Below, piece after piece: positions 19,943 to 29,195 of a stretch of DNA of 64,000 nucleotides. Under the pieces are notes generated by a model. The model saw nothing but the letters and a program-made list of their open reading frames with translations. It was not told where the DNA came from and did not search any database. Location: contig JAUFSD010000001.1 in assembly GCA_033030425.1 (NCBI GenBank), forward strand, positions 930,001 through 994,000, written 5' to 3'. Position numbers and translations under genes: made by a program. Source of the stretch: Verpa conica (Eukaryota > Ascomycota > Pezizomycetes > Pezizales > Morchellaceae). Every line of letters starts with the position of its first letter. Within the stretch, counting starts at the first letter, position 1.

Positions 19943-20953
19943 TATATTGATAAGGCTCGTTCTTCCTATTGATGTTTTTGGTAAAGAGACAAATCTGCCG
20001 ACTATTTTATATACCGCGGTTTGGGCTCACGGATTTATTCTAATTCCTGATACAAACGCCTGGGAACCCCCGAAGACCCTGAAAACCTGCCAAGCAATCA
20101 CGCCATATAATACAAATCTTACAACAACACCAATACAAATACATTCCCCCCATACTTATACAAATCCCGACCAGTCCAAGCACTTTGTCCCGGCCCTATC
20201 GTCTATTCTAGTCAAGCCCAAAGGTGTACTAGAGTAATGCAATCACGTAAAGCTGTTAGTGAACCAATCTGTACTCTGCGGACGGGCCGATAAGTGTACT
20301 AACCACCGTATCTGTTCCGTCCTTGCATGTTCGCTTGTGGCAGAGAGTCACCAAAGCCCTTTGGTACTAATCAGCAAGCAGTACTGGGAAGCGGGGCCTT
20401 CCTTCATACCGTTAGTTGTCAAGAAACAAGCCCCGACTGATGGAGGGCACAACTCCATCAGTTCTTATCCGATTTCCTCGATTCTTTCACCAGTCAGCTC
20501 CAAATCATGCCCTCTCATATATCCTCTGGATTTGGTTCGGACGCTCAAGGGGTTATTTTTGGGGTCCAAAGCTTGTGTTTTTACTATGCGTTTACAGCAA
20601 CTCTGAGGGGCTTTTGGCGTTAAGACTAAAAAGCGGTAACCCAGTCGTGGTTCGAACGCGCATTGTCTAATTAACGCCAAAGACAGCAACGTGTGCTAGC
20701 AACTACACTACTGGGGTACAGTATTGATTCTGGTACTAAGCAATAATGCTTTCCACAGGAATCGAACACGTGACCTCCAGTAGGCATGGTGCAACCACAT
20801 ACCTCTGTACTATCACCGCCAGCAATAACATTCCCACGCGCTTCTCCCCAAACCCCTATCGCGTTTCTCAAGAAACGAACAAGGGATTTAGTTACCTAGA
20901 TAGTCAAACAAGGGGTCTTCATGGTTCCCAGAAATACTCCTCTTATCAGGTGC
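19943..20953 (-). repeat. L2 repeat, upstream part, reverse orientation, with an insertion
   Basis: Reverse complement of the U3-like part of L2, ending CTACAACA at 20953 and beginning at TTTAAATATATTGATAAG, the same internal breakpoint as the 7125-7393 fragment. About 60 bp of the normal sequence (the part around GCACCCGGTGGGTGG in other copies) is replaced by about 208 bp of unrelated sequence at 20608-20815. Confidence 0.75.
20608..20815. repeat. tRNA-like (SINE-like) insertion inside L2
   Basis: The insertion contains two Pol III B-box-like motifs: GGTTCGAAC on the plus strand at about 20648 and GTTCGATTCC on the minus strand at about 20765, the latter preceded by an A-box-like TAGTACAGAGGT. 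Neither folds into a standard cloverleaf with matching acceptor ends by eye. It is probably tRNA-derived repeat DNA rather than a working tRNA gene. Confidence 0.35.
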
Positions 20954-21619
20954 CTACAACAGAAGTAGTTCTCACAGTCGAGCAACCAATGTCAGATGTT
21001 CTGATCCTTTTTGTTTTCAAAGTCCTCAGGTTTGCGGGCTTTGGAATTATGGGCTTCCGACTGGCTTACTGTCGAGAAAGGGGTTCCTTCCCGGAGAGGG
21101 CGCCTGAACTTAAGGTTTTTTCTAGGTGGAGGAGATGGGCTTCTGTCTTTGTCACTGCTGGACTCGCTACTACCTGGATGGCCGGCTCCTACCATCCTAG
21201 GTCCTCGTGGGGGCAGCATGTTGCCGCCTCCGCCCATGTCTGGTCTCGGGGGAATTGGTGGAGGTGCTTGTCACCGTGCCTCCTGGTTATTTAGGACTTC
21301 TTCCTGTCCTGCTGCCAATACCCCTTCAACGAAGTTTTCGACCTCGAGCATATTGCTTCTAGGTGTTTTCTGCCTAACGCCGCTAGGTTTCCCACGCCTG
21401 GATTGGGAGTACTGAGACAACCGGCTCCTTAACTCTTCTATTTCCTGGCGGTGGGCTTTCCTTAGCTCTTCGGCCTCTACCCTTTGGCGGTTGAGTTCCG
21501 CTATTACTTCCTGGGTGACTGCCTTCTGGCGGTTGACTTCTGCTTCAGCGTTGAGTAGCTGCTGTTGCACCTGGGCAGCGTTTTGCTCGATGGCCTGTTT
21601 CTCTATTTCTCTGGCATTA
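20954..21619 (-). pseudogene. Ty3/gypsy gag fragment
   Basis: The minus-strand frames encode a charged coiled coil (AAQVQQQLLNAEAEVNRQKA, EELRKAHRQEIEELRSRLSQ), then GKPSGVRQKTPRSN, and after a frameshift near 21260 a Gly/Pro-rich and Arg/Ser-rich stretch (MGGGGNMLPPRGPRM, SSSDKDRSPSPPPRK). This composition resembles the start of a retrotransposon gag. It is flanked on both sides by inverted L2 repeats and is broken, so not functional. Confidence 0.6.
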
Positions 21620-22772
21620 TGTTGTAGGCACCTGATAAGAGGAGTATTCCTGGGAACCATGAAGACCACTTGTTTGACTATCTATGTAACTTAATCCCTT
21701 GTTTGTTTCCTAAACGTCGCCGGGATTTGGGGAGAAGCACGTGTGAATATTATTGCTGGCAGCTATCTCCTGTAGGGCGCCCCACTGTGCCACCCACCGG
21801 GTGCTGGGGGGGGCCCTCAGAGTTGCTGTAAACGCATAGTAAAAACACAAGCTTTGGACCCCAAAAATAACCCCTGGAGCGTCAGGAAAGTTCGTTCGTC
21901 CAAACCAAATCCGGAGGGTATATGAGAGGGCATGATTTGGAGCTGACTGGTGAAAGAATCAAGGAAATCGGATAAGAACTGATGGAGTTGTGCCCTCCGC
22001 CAGTCGGGGCATGTTTCTTGACAAACTAACGGTATGAAGGAAGGCCCCGCTTCCCAGTACTGCTTGCTGGTTAGTACCAAAGGGCTTTGGTGACTCTCTG
22101 CCACGAGGGAACATGCAAGGACAGAACAGATACGGTGGTTAGTACACTTATTGGCTCGTCCGCAGAGTACAGATTGGTTCACTAACAGCTTTACATGATT
22201 GCATTACTCTAGTACACCTTCGGGCTTGACTAGAATAGACGATAGGGCCGGGACAAAGTGCTTGGACTGGTCAGGATTTGTATAAGTATGGGGGGAATGT
22301 ATTTGTATTGGCGTTTTGGCTGTGCTGTAAGATTCGTATTGTATGGCATGATTGCTTGGCAGGTTTTCAGGGTCTTCGGGGGGTTTCCAGGCGTTTGTAT
22401 TAGGATTTAGAATAAATCCGCGAGCCCAAACCGCGTTATATAAAATAGTCGGTAGATTTGTCTCTTTACCAGAACATCAACGGGAAGAACAAGTCTTATC
22501 AATATATTTGAATCTATCGAACTACCTTTATAACTCTCTTAAAAAACACTTTGCTTGTGACTTTCAAGCTTCAACTGAACAGCTTTCCGTTCTTACCAAA
22601 CTAACTCTAGTGAATCTTGATGTTATTGTAGTTCAAGAGTCTCTTGTGCGATTTAAAGGATTAACTACTACCGTTGACTGAGGAGACCTTGGTAGTTGGT
22701 ATCTTATACCCTCGAACTGAACTCTAAGCTTAGCGGGACGTAGCCTGGACAATTGTAAAAGCCAGTTTTACA
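21620..22772 (+). repeat. Full-length L2 LTR-like repeat
   Basis: 1153 bp from TGTTGTAGGCACC to CCAGTTTTACA with a TATA box (TTATATAAAATAG) near 22437. TG..CA ends, a single promoter and a length near 1.1 kb suggest an LTR of a retroelement. There is no target duplication (CATTA / GTTGT). It faces the inverted copy at 19943-20953 across a 666-bp gag piece. Confidence 0.75.
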
Positions 22773-23628
22773 GTTGTTAGCTCTATAATAGACTGCTTCT
22801 AGGTGGGGGGGGGTAAGTGGTATGGAGTTACTGTAGGTAGGAGGTTGCTGTAGGTATGTGAGACTGTGGGGACTTAGAGGATTTTGGCGAGGGATATGGT
22901 TGTGATGGGTGCAGGCCGGGTAACTGTTTAGGGACTTAGCAAATCTTAGCGAGGTGCAGGTGTTTTTTCGGAAGGAATAACTTCCAAAGCTCTGATAGTT
23001 ACTATCAGTGCTTTAGAAGCCACCGTCAGACAGAGCTGCAGTAAAAAGTATCTTAGAGTTTTGGGTGCTCCAGGAGACTTTACCAGATACTTCAGGAGAC
23101 TCCACCAAAGTCTCTGGAGCCTCCCGGGAGATGTCAGGAAACATCATGAGACTGGAGCTCCTAGAAGTTCTATCAAGACAGTGTGGATGCATCTAATGTA
23201 CAATTTTCTAAGCCTGTATCCTGACACAGTGCTTGTCCCTCCTGATACAAATTTTAGTTTGCTGATGATGCCACTGCGGCAAACCACTAAGCTCGGAACA
23301 TATAATTCTAGAGTGCCAGTTATTGGAGAGCAAGAGGAGGAAACTAGTAGAGAACACAGGAACAACATGGGAAAAAATCGTGAATGGGAGTTACTGGCAC
23401 CTGTACGAGTTCATGACAAAAACAATACTTTGTAAGAAACCACAGAAGTTTGACAATAGGTGATCCAGGCGGGGGAAGTTTTTCTTTTGTATCTGGACAG
23501 GAAACAAATCTCCTAGGATGGGAAAATATTATATAGGCGGTAGTTAGTTGGTATTTTTTGTACTTATAAAATAAACCTTAAGGTTTTTAGTTGGAAATAA
23601 ATATAAATTTAAAAAAAAAAAAAAAAAA
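22773..23628 (+). mobile_element. Unclassified poly(A)-ended repeat
   Basis: A segment with a 124-residue unrecognised frame (23061-23435), rich in CAGGAG..CTCC motifs, ends in AGTTGGAAATAAATATAAATTT and 18 A residues (23611-23628). The A tail directly abuts TCTCTTCAGTTAGAC, the same target sequence that borders two other LINE tails. This suggests a LINE-mobilised insertion, but no reverse transcriptase is present and the left boundary is not visible to me. Confidence 0.4.
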
Positions 23629-23725
23629 TCTCTTCAGTTAGACCCAAATAGAAGTTTTCTCTTCATGCTGCCTCTCTACTACTACATCACTACGCGATTT
23701 CTGAATCCACTGTGTGTGACGATCT
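23629..23725 (+). repeat. Right half of the promoter-like dispersed repeat
   Basis: TCTCTTCAGTTAGACCCAAATAGAAG..CACTACGCGAT matches 8062-8150 with scattered changes and then diverges near 23720. Confidence 0.7.
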
Positions 23726-24245
23726 AACCATCGTCATGACCAGTCTCAAGTACCTCTCCATATAGAGACACCTAAGGATCTCCCTTGAGGGATAGGACTA
23801 GCTATCCCATTCCGGTCAATAGATACTAAGGAAAGTCATTACTATGATAGCCCGATCCCTAAGCGAGCTGGCGAGCTCCTAGGACGGAGCGAAGCTCACC
23901 GTCGTCGGTATGCGACAGAGACCAGAGTAATGCATCTGTAGCTTATAGCTACGGGAGATACTAGTGTAATGAGACTGAAGCAGTTGCCTCCATGAACAGA
24001 GTTAAGCTCCTGTTCCTCTAGGAGGAATAACAACGGCTTCGCTGATGGCCAACCTTATGGGAGGCTGAGAGCCGTGAGACGAGAGCAAAACTATGCTTAG
24101 TAGTTAGGGCCGCCAGCAAAAATAGTAATAATTAACCTGGCGGCGTCACGAATCGAACCGTACGGGGCTATGCCGTGTGCTTCGCCCTAAGGTCCTTATG
24201 GATCAAGATTACCTCTCCGCCACGCCCCCAGGTTGGACTAGGAAC
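23726..24245 (-). repeat. tRNA-headed structured repeat (SINE-like)
   Basis: On the minus strand, 24232 down to about 24142 reads as a tRNA-like head: an acceptor-like GGGGGCG pairing 6 of 7 with CGCCGCC, an A box TGGCGGAGAGGT and a B box GGTTCGATTCG. About 420 bp of GC-balanced sequence with many local hairpins follows (for example GGGATAGCTAGTCCTATCCC near 23800). Pol III promoter motifs at the head of a structured body are typical of SINEs. I see no clear 3' tail, so a structured RNA gene or tRNA pseudogene with unrelated flank remains possible. Confidence 0.45.
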
Positions 24246-24289
24246 GTGGGAAAGGAATCTAAGCAACGGCAGGAATCACCAGTGGGTTA

Positions 24290-24974
24290 CCCTGCCTAGG
24301 GGACTCTGTGTTTTCTAATACCCGCGAGGCGCCCCACTGTGCCACCCGCCGTTTGCAGAGGGGGCCCCCCTGAGTTGCAGATTTCCTAACAAAAAGACAA
24401 GTTTTGGACCCCAAAAATAACCCCAAAACCGTCAGGAAAATTCGTCCAACCGAACCAAACTCGGAGGGTATATGGGGGACAGTGCTGCGAATCCATAGGT
24501 GCAATCGGATTTGAAATCGGACCATTATAGCAAAAGTTACAGAGCTTTTAGTAACCAACGCTTTTTAGTCGCTAGTCTATCGACCCCGCTAGTTCTTAGG
24601 GGCGCTCTAGACTCAGTTGATTTCCAAGCGCGGAGGAATTGTTCCCCCGCTTCTTGGCAGCTTGCTCGCAATCAAAATCATAGCTTAAACCCGTCCTTCC
24701 CCCCAGGACAATCATTCTTGCTAGTCAACGAACAACCGTTGTTCAGAGACCCTCATACTCTTCGCTAAAGACGTTTGTCTTCCCCTGGGAAGCAGAGCCT
24801 TTTAAAGTCTTTAGTTTGCAACCCTTAAAAATCCTTATACCTGTTTAGCCTAGGGACTGTCGACCTTCCGTGTTGACGAGCGGTTCTAAGCCTCACTGCT
24901 GAAGCTTCTCGTCAGAAAGGGAGGTTGTTGGTTTTTTTTTGGTACGGCAGTACTCCCCTGGGAGTGCCCCCGTT
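24290..24974. repeat. Diverged L2-related sequence plus a second dispersed repeat
   Basis: 24320-24480 (GCGCCCCACTGTGCCACC..TTGGACCCCAAAAATAACCCC) is a diverged relative of the L2 repeat. 24845-24974 (CTTCCGTGTTGACGAGC..GGTACGGCAGTACT) matches 42920-43060 at moderate identity. No gene is evident. Confidence 0.6.
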
Positions 24975-25080
24975 ACACTGTGACTACTTCATAAACTCTT
25001 GGTATTTTGCTTGTAACGGATAGTTACCTTGCCATTAAGTTAGTTGTGTCCTGTGGCTACGCTGTTCCTACGCTTTCCCC
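24975..25080 (+). repeat. 3' part of the promoter-like dispersed repeat
   Basis: ACTCTTGGTATTTTGCTTG..GTTGTGTCCTGTGGCTAC matches 8158-8225. It is cut at 25080 by a copia LTR. Confidence 0.7.
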
Positions 25081-25650
25081 TGTTATTTTTTCCAGATTCT
25101 CAGTCTGTCTTTCCTTGATTGTATAACATTTTATCTCCATTTGCTACATTTCATTACGACGGCATTACTGATTGTTTTCTCGATACATTTTTACATTTAT
25201 TACATTTTTACATAACTATTAATGTTTACTGAAGGTCGCATATTTTATTACTCACATGTATTGCGCCATTTGTTATGAGTCATATTTTGTTGCACTCAAA
25301 TATGTTTATTCTACACACCATTTTGCTTACAAGCATTATATTACTTATTTCTTTTGGTTACCTTTACTTTGTTACGGTTTTCAGGGTCAAACGGCATTCC
25401 CACCTTGGTTTTCACATAGTTATCTCAGTCAGAGGATAAAGGACTTTCCTGTATAAATAGTGGGCCGTTCTCCCTCTTTCTAGGACAGTAATTCTCTAGA
25501 CATAAACACGAATCTGCTACGCTATCTTGTTTGGTATTACATGCTCAGACTCGTCGCTTGCCTGTTCTATATAGTAATAGTTTATTCTGTTGCTACTACC
25601 AATTCTCTGGCATTACGCTTCTTTCTTTGCATCATACCTGTAGAGTTATA

Positions 25651-26981
25651 CAAGGTGCGGCGGGAAAGTCTTGGCCACCTTGATGTAAGCGAGTGTGCGG
25701 GGGATAGAACACAACACAACCACGATAGCATCTCACCTATGTCTACTCTCCATACTACTCGCAAGTACTTTACACCGGAAGAGCGGTTCCAAATTATTAG
25801 TCTGCGCCTTCAGCAGAAGAATTGGACACAGATACGGGAGGAGACAGGGTTCAAGCATAGTACTATCAGAAATGTGGTTACACGGTTTCTCAAGACTGGT
25901 ACCTATCATGATGCGCCAAAGAGTGGGCGACCAAGAAAAATTGACAAGAGAGGTATGAGGAGGTTGGCAAGAGAAGTCTTAAAAAACCCTCAAGCTACAG
26001 TGGAAGAATTGGCAAGAGATGCGACCCTGGATGTAGGCAAAGATGCGGTACAGGAAGCGCTGAAGGAACTGAAGTTTGGTGTGTATGTAGCACGGAGGAA
26101 GTTCTGGTTAGATAAGGCGCACATGTTAAGAAGGAAGAGGTGGTGTCGGTTAAAGAAATACTGGAAGAAAGAAGACTGGCGAGAAATTATTTGGTGTGAT
26201 GAAGTGAAAGTACAAGTTGGTGTTGCAGGTGGTGGACCTGATCGAGTACGACGACAACCAGGAACTGGCCTTTGGCCTCGATATCTACGGCCCAATTTCC
26301 ACTCTGGACGAATTTCAGTTCATTTTTGGGCAGCTTACGTCTATGGAAGCCGTACTCCACTTGTTTTTGTACGTCGACGATCTCCTGCTGAGTATACACG
26401 CAAAAATGATAGAGGTGGAATGAATGCACAACAGTATTGTGATGAAGTCCTCAAACCTTATTTTCTCCCGTACTGGAATCGAATCCATGGATATCACAGA
26501 AACCTAAAACTTATGCAAGATCTTGCTGGACCTCACCGTGCTTTCAAAATCACCCGGTTTCTTAAGCACAAAAAAATTCCGATTTTTCCCTGGCCTGCAA
26601 CATCACCAGATCTAAATCCAATTGAGAATGCTTGGCGAATTTTGAAGCAGCGCCTTAAGAAAAGGTTTCGGCAGATGCGCTATAGATTCTGGACAGAGCA
26701 AGAGCTGATAAAAGCAGCTCAGGAGGAATGGGATAAAATTCCTCAGGTCATGTTAGATAAACTAGTAGATACTATGCCAGAAAGGATAAAAGCGGTTTTA
26801 AAGGCTAAGGGGGGCCATACAAAATGGTAAATAATTTTTATATCATGTATTTTCACTTAATATTTTACTAGAAATATTATCTATCTACTACTTTGTAGTA
26901 TTAATTAAGTTTTTGTTCCCCCGTTGATACTTCACTTTATGTCAATTACGTGGGTGGCCAAGACTTTCCCGCCGCACCTTG
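25651..26981 (+). mobile_element. Tc1/mariner DNA transposon, apparently intact
   Basis: 1331 bp with perfect 29-bp terminal inverted repeats (25651-25679 and 26953-26981, starting CAAGGTGCGGCGGGAAAGTC) and a duplicated TA on each side (25649-25650, 26982-26983). One open transposase gene lies inside. Identical ends, exact target duplication and an open gene suggest recent movement. Confidence 0.95.
25739..26830 (+). CDS. Tc1-family DDE transposase
   Basis: 363 residues from ATG at 25739; I prefer this start to one in the LTR upstream because it lies inside the inverted repeats. N-terminal helix-turn-helix domain: YFTPEERFQIISLRLQQKNW, then KHSTIRNVVTRFLKTG and the linker KSGRPRKI. Catalytic core: first Asp in IIWCDEVKVQ, second in KLMQDLAGPHRA, Glu in SPDLNPIENAWRILK, with 34 residues between the second Asp and the Glu (DD34E, Tc1/impala-type). 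The enzyme excises and inserts the element at TA. One oddity: the usual DNAPxH after the second Asp reads DLAGPH. No stop or frameshift is seen, so it may be active. Confidence 0.93.
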   Translation: MSTLHTTRKYFTPEERFQIISLRLQQKNWTQIREETGFKHSTIRNVVTRFLKTGTYHDAPKSGRPRKIDKRGMRRLAREVLKNPQATVEELARDATLDVGKDAVQEALKELKFGVYVARRKFWLDKAHMLRRKRWCRLKKYWKKEDWREIIWCDEVKVQVGVAGGGPDRVRRQPGTGLWPRYLRPNFHSGRISVHFWAAYVYGSRTPLVFVRRRSPAEYTRKNDRGGMNAQQYCDEVLKPYFLPYWNRIHGYHRNLKLMQDLAGPHRAFKITRFLKHKKIPIFPWPATSPDLNPIENAWRILKQRLKKRFRQMRYRFWTEQELIKAAQEEWDKIPQVMLDKLVDTMPERIKAVLKAKGGHTKW

Positions 26982-27028
26982 TACCATTAGGACTTGCGTC
27001 CTAAGCTGTTACTCCGCTATTCTTCACA

Positions 27029-27602
27029 CTAGTTTTACTATTCCAAACATACTAAAGTGAATCCAAAGAAAACAAAAAAAAAATCCCTAAGATGGTTAGT
27101 ACCATAACCACATCCTAAAACAAAAAACTAAAACATAAAGTAACACAGCAGGGGCGGTTAGAAGTGTTTTCTCGTTTTTGGTTTTTGGTTGACTTTTATT
27201 TTATTGTCATGTTTTACTTTCTGTTTTGTTAAGACTTTTACTGGTGCGCGGTGCGAGCACCTTAGCCCTTGGGCTCCATATACTCATGATTAACCCATTA
27301 ATTCATAACTCTTGTCGTTAGAGTTCCCTTTTTAGATAACTATCTTTTAGTTTTTTAAAGGCCAAGATAGGCACCCCTGCTCTAAACTCCCCAGCCTGAA
27401 TAGGAGTTATACCTTCTCTGAACCTCACGTTTTAGTGCTTTTATATCTTTTCTTCGAAAGATTACCTTATATTTCAAACTCTTATACTAACTCAATAGAG
27501 CCTAACATTTAATTGACCTATATATTTATAACCTCGTAGTAACACGCTTCACGCTTCACGCTCATAATGTTGACTTCAAAACTAATATCGACAACCTAAA
27601 AT
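27029..27602. other. AT-rich spacer
   Basis: Nothing recognisable on either strand apart from homopolymer runs and a short CACGCTTCACGCTTCACGCT repeat near 27545. Confidence 0.5.
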
Positions 27603-28285
27603 CTAAATAACCTCTACAAGGGACAGCCCGATGAATAACAGTACTACGGCCAATATACCATCGAAGGTAAGACCACTCGCACTATTGCTAGCTGTTTCTG
27701 TAGCGGCCCCGGAGCTTGTGGTGCCTGTGGCGGTATTTACTCTAAATATTTATTAGTAAAGCTATAGATGATTGAGGGAGGAAGGAGCTGAACTTACGAG
27801 CTGGAGGAGTCACTACTGCTTTCAACAGCCTGGGCTGTAGTTATAATTTCTCTCGCGTTAGTAAATATACCGTTAGAGGCGGAACCTTGGAACCCCTATT
27901 GATAGGGCTCCGATGAAGAGCTACTATTGACCTCCACACCAGTGAAATTGAAAGGAATCAGATTTTTTATGACGTACCAACTTTGTGGCCAGCAGATTCA
28001 CAGGTAGACCTGAAATATTCAACCGCAAGCTGCTTTGAGCCTCCACACTTGGAGGTAAGGCAAGACTGAACGCCTTCAGAACCACAAATGGACTCGATCT
28101 CGGAGGGGGCAGGCTGCTCATTTACGCAAGCCAGTACGCATGCCTATCAATATGTCTCATTTAGTTACTGGCGTAGAATTATTGGTTTTATCTATATATC
28201 TTACAGGTGGAATCGCAGCGGCTGATGAATGTATGAGGAGACCGACAACGATAAACAGAGCAGTAAACAGTGTAGACTTGAACAT
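27603..28285 (-). CDS. CFEM-like, GPI-anchored secreted protein
   Basis: A four-exon gene built by eye: exons 28205-28285, 27978-28143, 27798-27885 and 27603-27741, joined in frame with GT..AG introns (157 residues). It opens with a signal peptide (MFKSTLFTALFIVVGLLIHS, cleavage near AAA-IPP). Then comes a cysteine-rich module starting ACVLAC with six cysteines (also SIC, QSC, SKC, STC), then Ser/Thr-rich sequence, then a C-terminal hydrophobic tail (GILAVVLLFIGLSLV) after small residues (NSAS), as in GPI-anchored wall proteins. Spacing resembles the fungal CFEM domain, which often has eight cysteines and can bind haem; two of the eight seem absent. The exact third-exon acceptor is uncertain (two candidates). 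It would act at the cell surface. Confidence 0.7.
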
Positions 28286-28802
28286 GTTGGATATGGTACT
28301 GGGTACGAGCGTGCGGCTCAATAGGAGAAAATTTCGATAAGTGACAAAATATAAACTAGTTTGGATGCCCTAAGGAGCGCCGAACATAAATGATAAAATT
28401 GAGTGAAAGTGTCAAAGGTGAGGAGGTGAATGAAGAAAGGGATTGCGCTAGTGAACACGGTGCATCTCAGGTAACCCTGAAGCTCTAGCTTACACTCGGT
28501 TCAAACCAGGGAGCCCCTTAAACTCTAATAACGCTGCAACACAATTACCGTCGCCGCCACGTACTAATTAAAGTGTCCTCTAGGCCCGTTTGGGCCCTCC
28601 CTAAACTAATTAAAGCTAGCTAGAGATAATTATCCTTACGATCAGATAGCTACTATACCTTTGATAGAAGTGGCGGCGACGCCCGCATAGCGAATTTCTC
28701 GAGTTTCTACCGTATATTGCGACTAAAGGGTGACTCACTAGCTCGGTATTTGAATATAGCGAAACAACCCAATCGGAACAAGGACAATACTTAGGACAGC
28801 TA

Positions 28803-29153
28803 CTCGTGGCAGGCAATAAGTACCCAAATGCAAGTTTTACCACATTAACTGGTGGTACCCATAATCACGCTAAGATGTTGAAATACCTAACTTTTAACAG
28901 TAGTCCCTATTCCTGACTAAGCAAATAAAAGACAAGAAAATCTCTTCCTCGGCGCAGCGAGTGGCAAACACTATTCTCAGTAAGATCGCCTAGCCGCACT
29001 TCATTTAAACTTCTTTGTGTGTTTATGGGTTCTGTCAGCTAATACGGTATATTCACCAACCGAAACTACATTCTAATGCATAAAGCTGCCACATCCTATA
29101 AAGACTTCCTTGTTCGAGACTTACACTTTTGGGTACTTATTACCTGCCCCGAG
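28803..29153. mobile_element. MITE, family M1 (longest copy)
   Basis: Terminal inverted repeats of about 35 bp (left CTCGTGGCAGGCAATAAGTA, right complementary to CTCGGGGCAGGTAATAAGTA) flanked by TA at 28801-28802 and 29154-29155. The 351-bp interior has no gene. It is the only copy here longer than 150 bp and may be closer to a parent transposon. Confidence 0.75.
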
Positions 29154-29195
29154 TACTATAAGCGTTTCCCGCCCCGCCCCCCAGCTCATATAAAA

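Larger units (their letters stand above)
25081..27028 (+). repeat. Copia LTR split by a Tc1/mariner element
   Basis: The LTR runs 25081-25650, then continues at 26984 (or 26982 with the duplicated TA) to CTTCACA at 27028. The break lies in the sequence that in other copies reads GAGTTATACCATTAGG. The outer flanks (TCCCC / CTAGT) do not match. Combined LTR length is about 615 bp. Confidence 0.92.

Noticed and set aside
28470..28545. Possible tRNA gene around a GGTTCAAACC B box
   Set aside because: No pairing acceptor stem, weak A box and a poor T stem.
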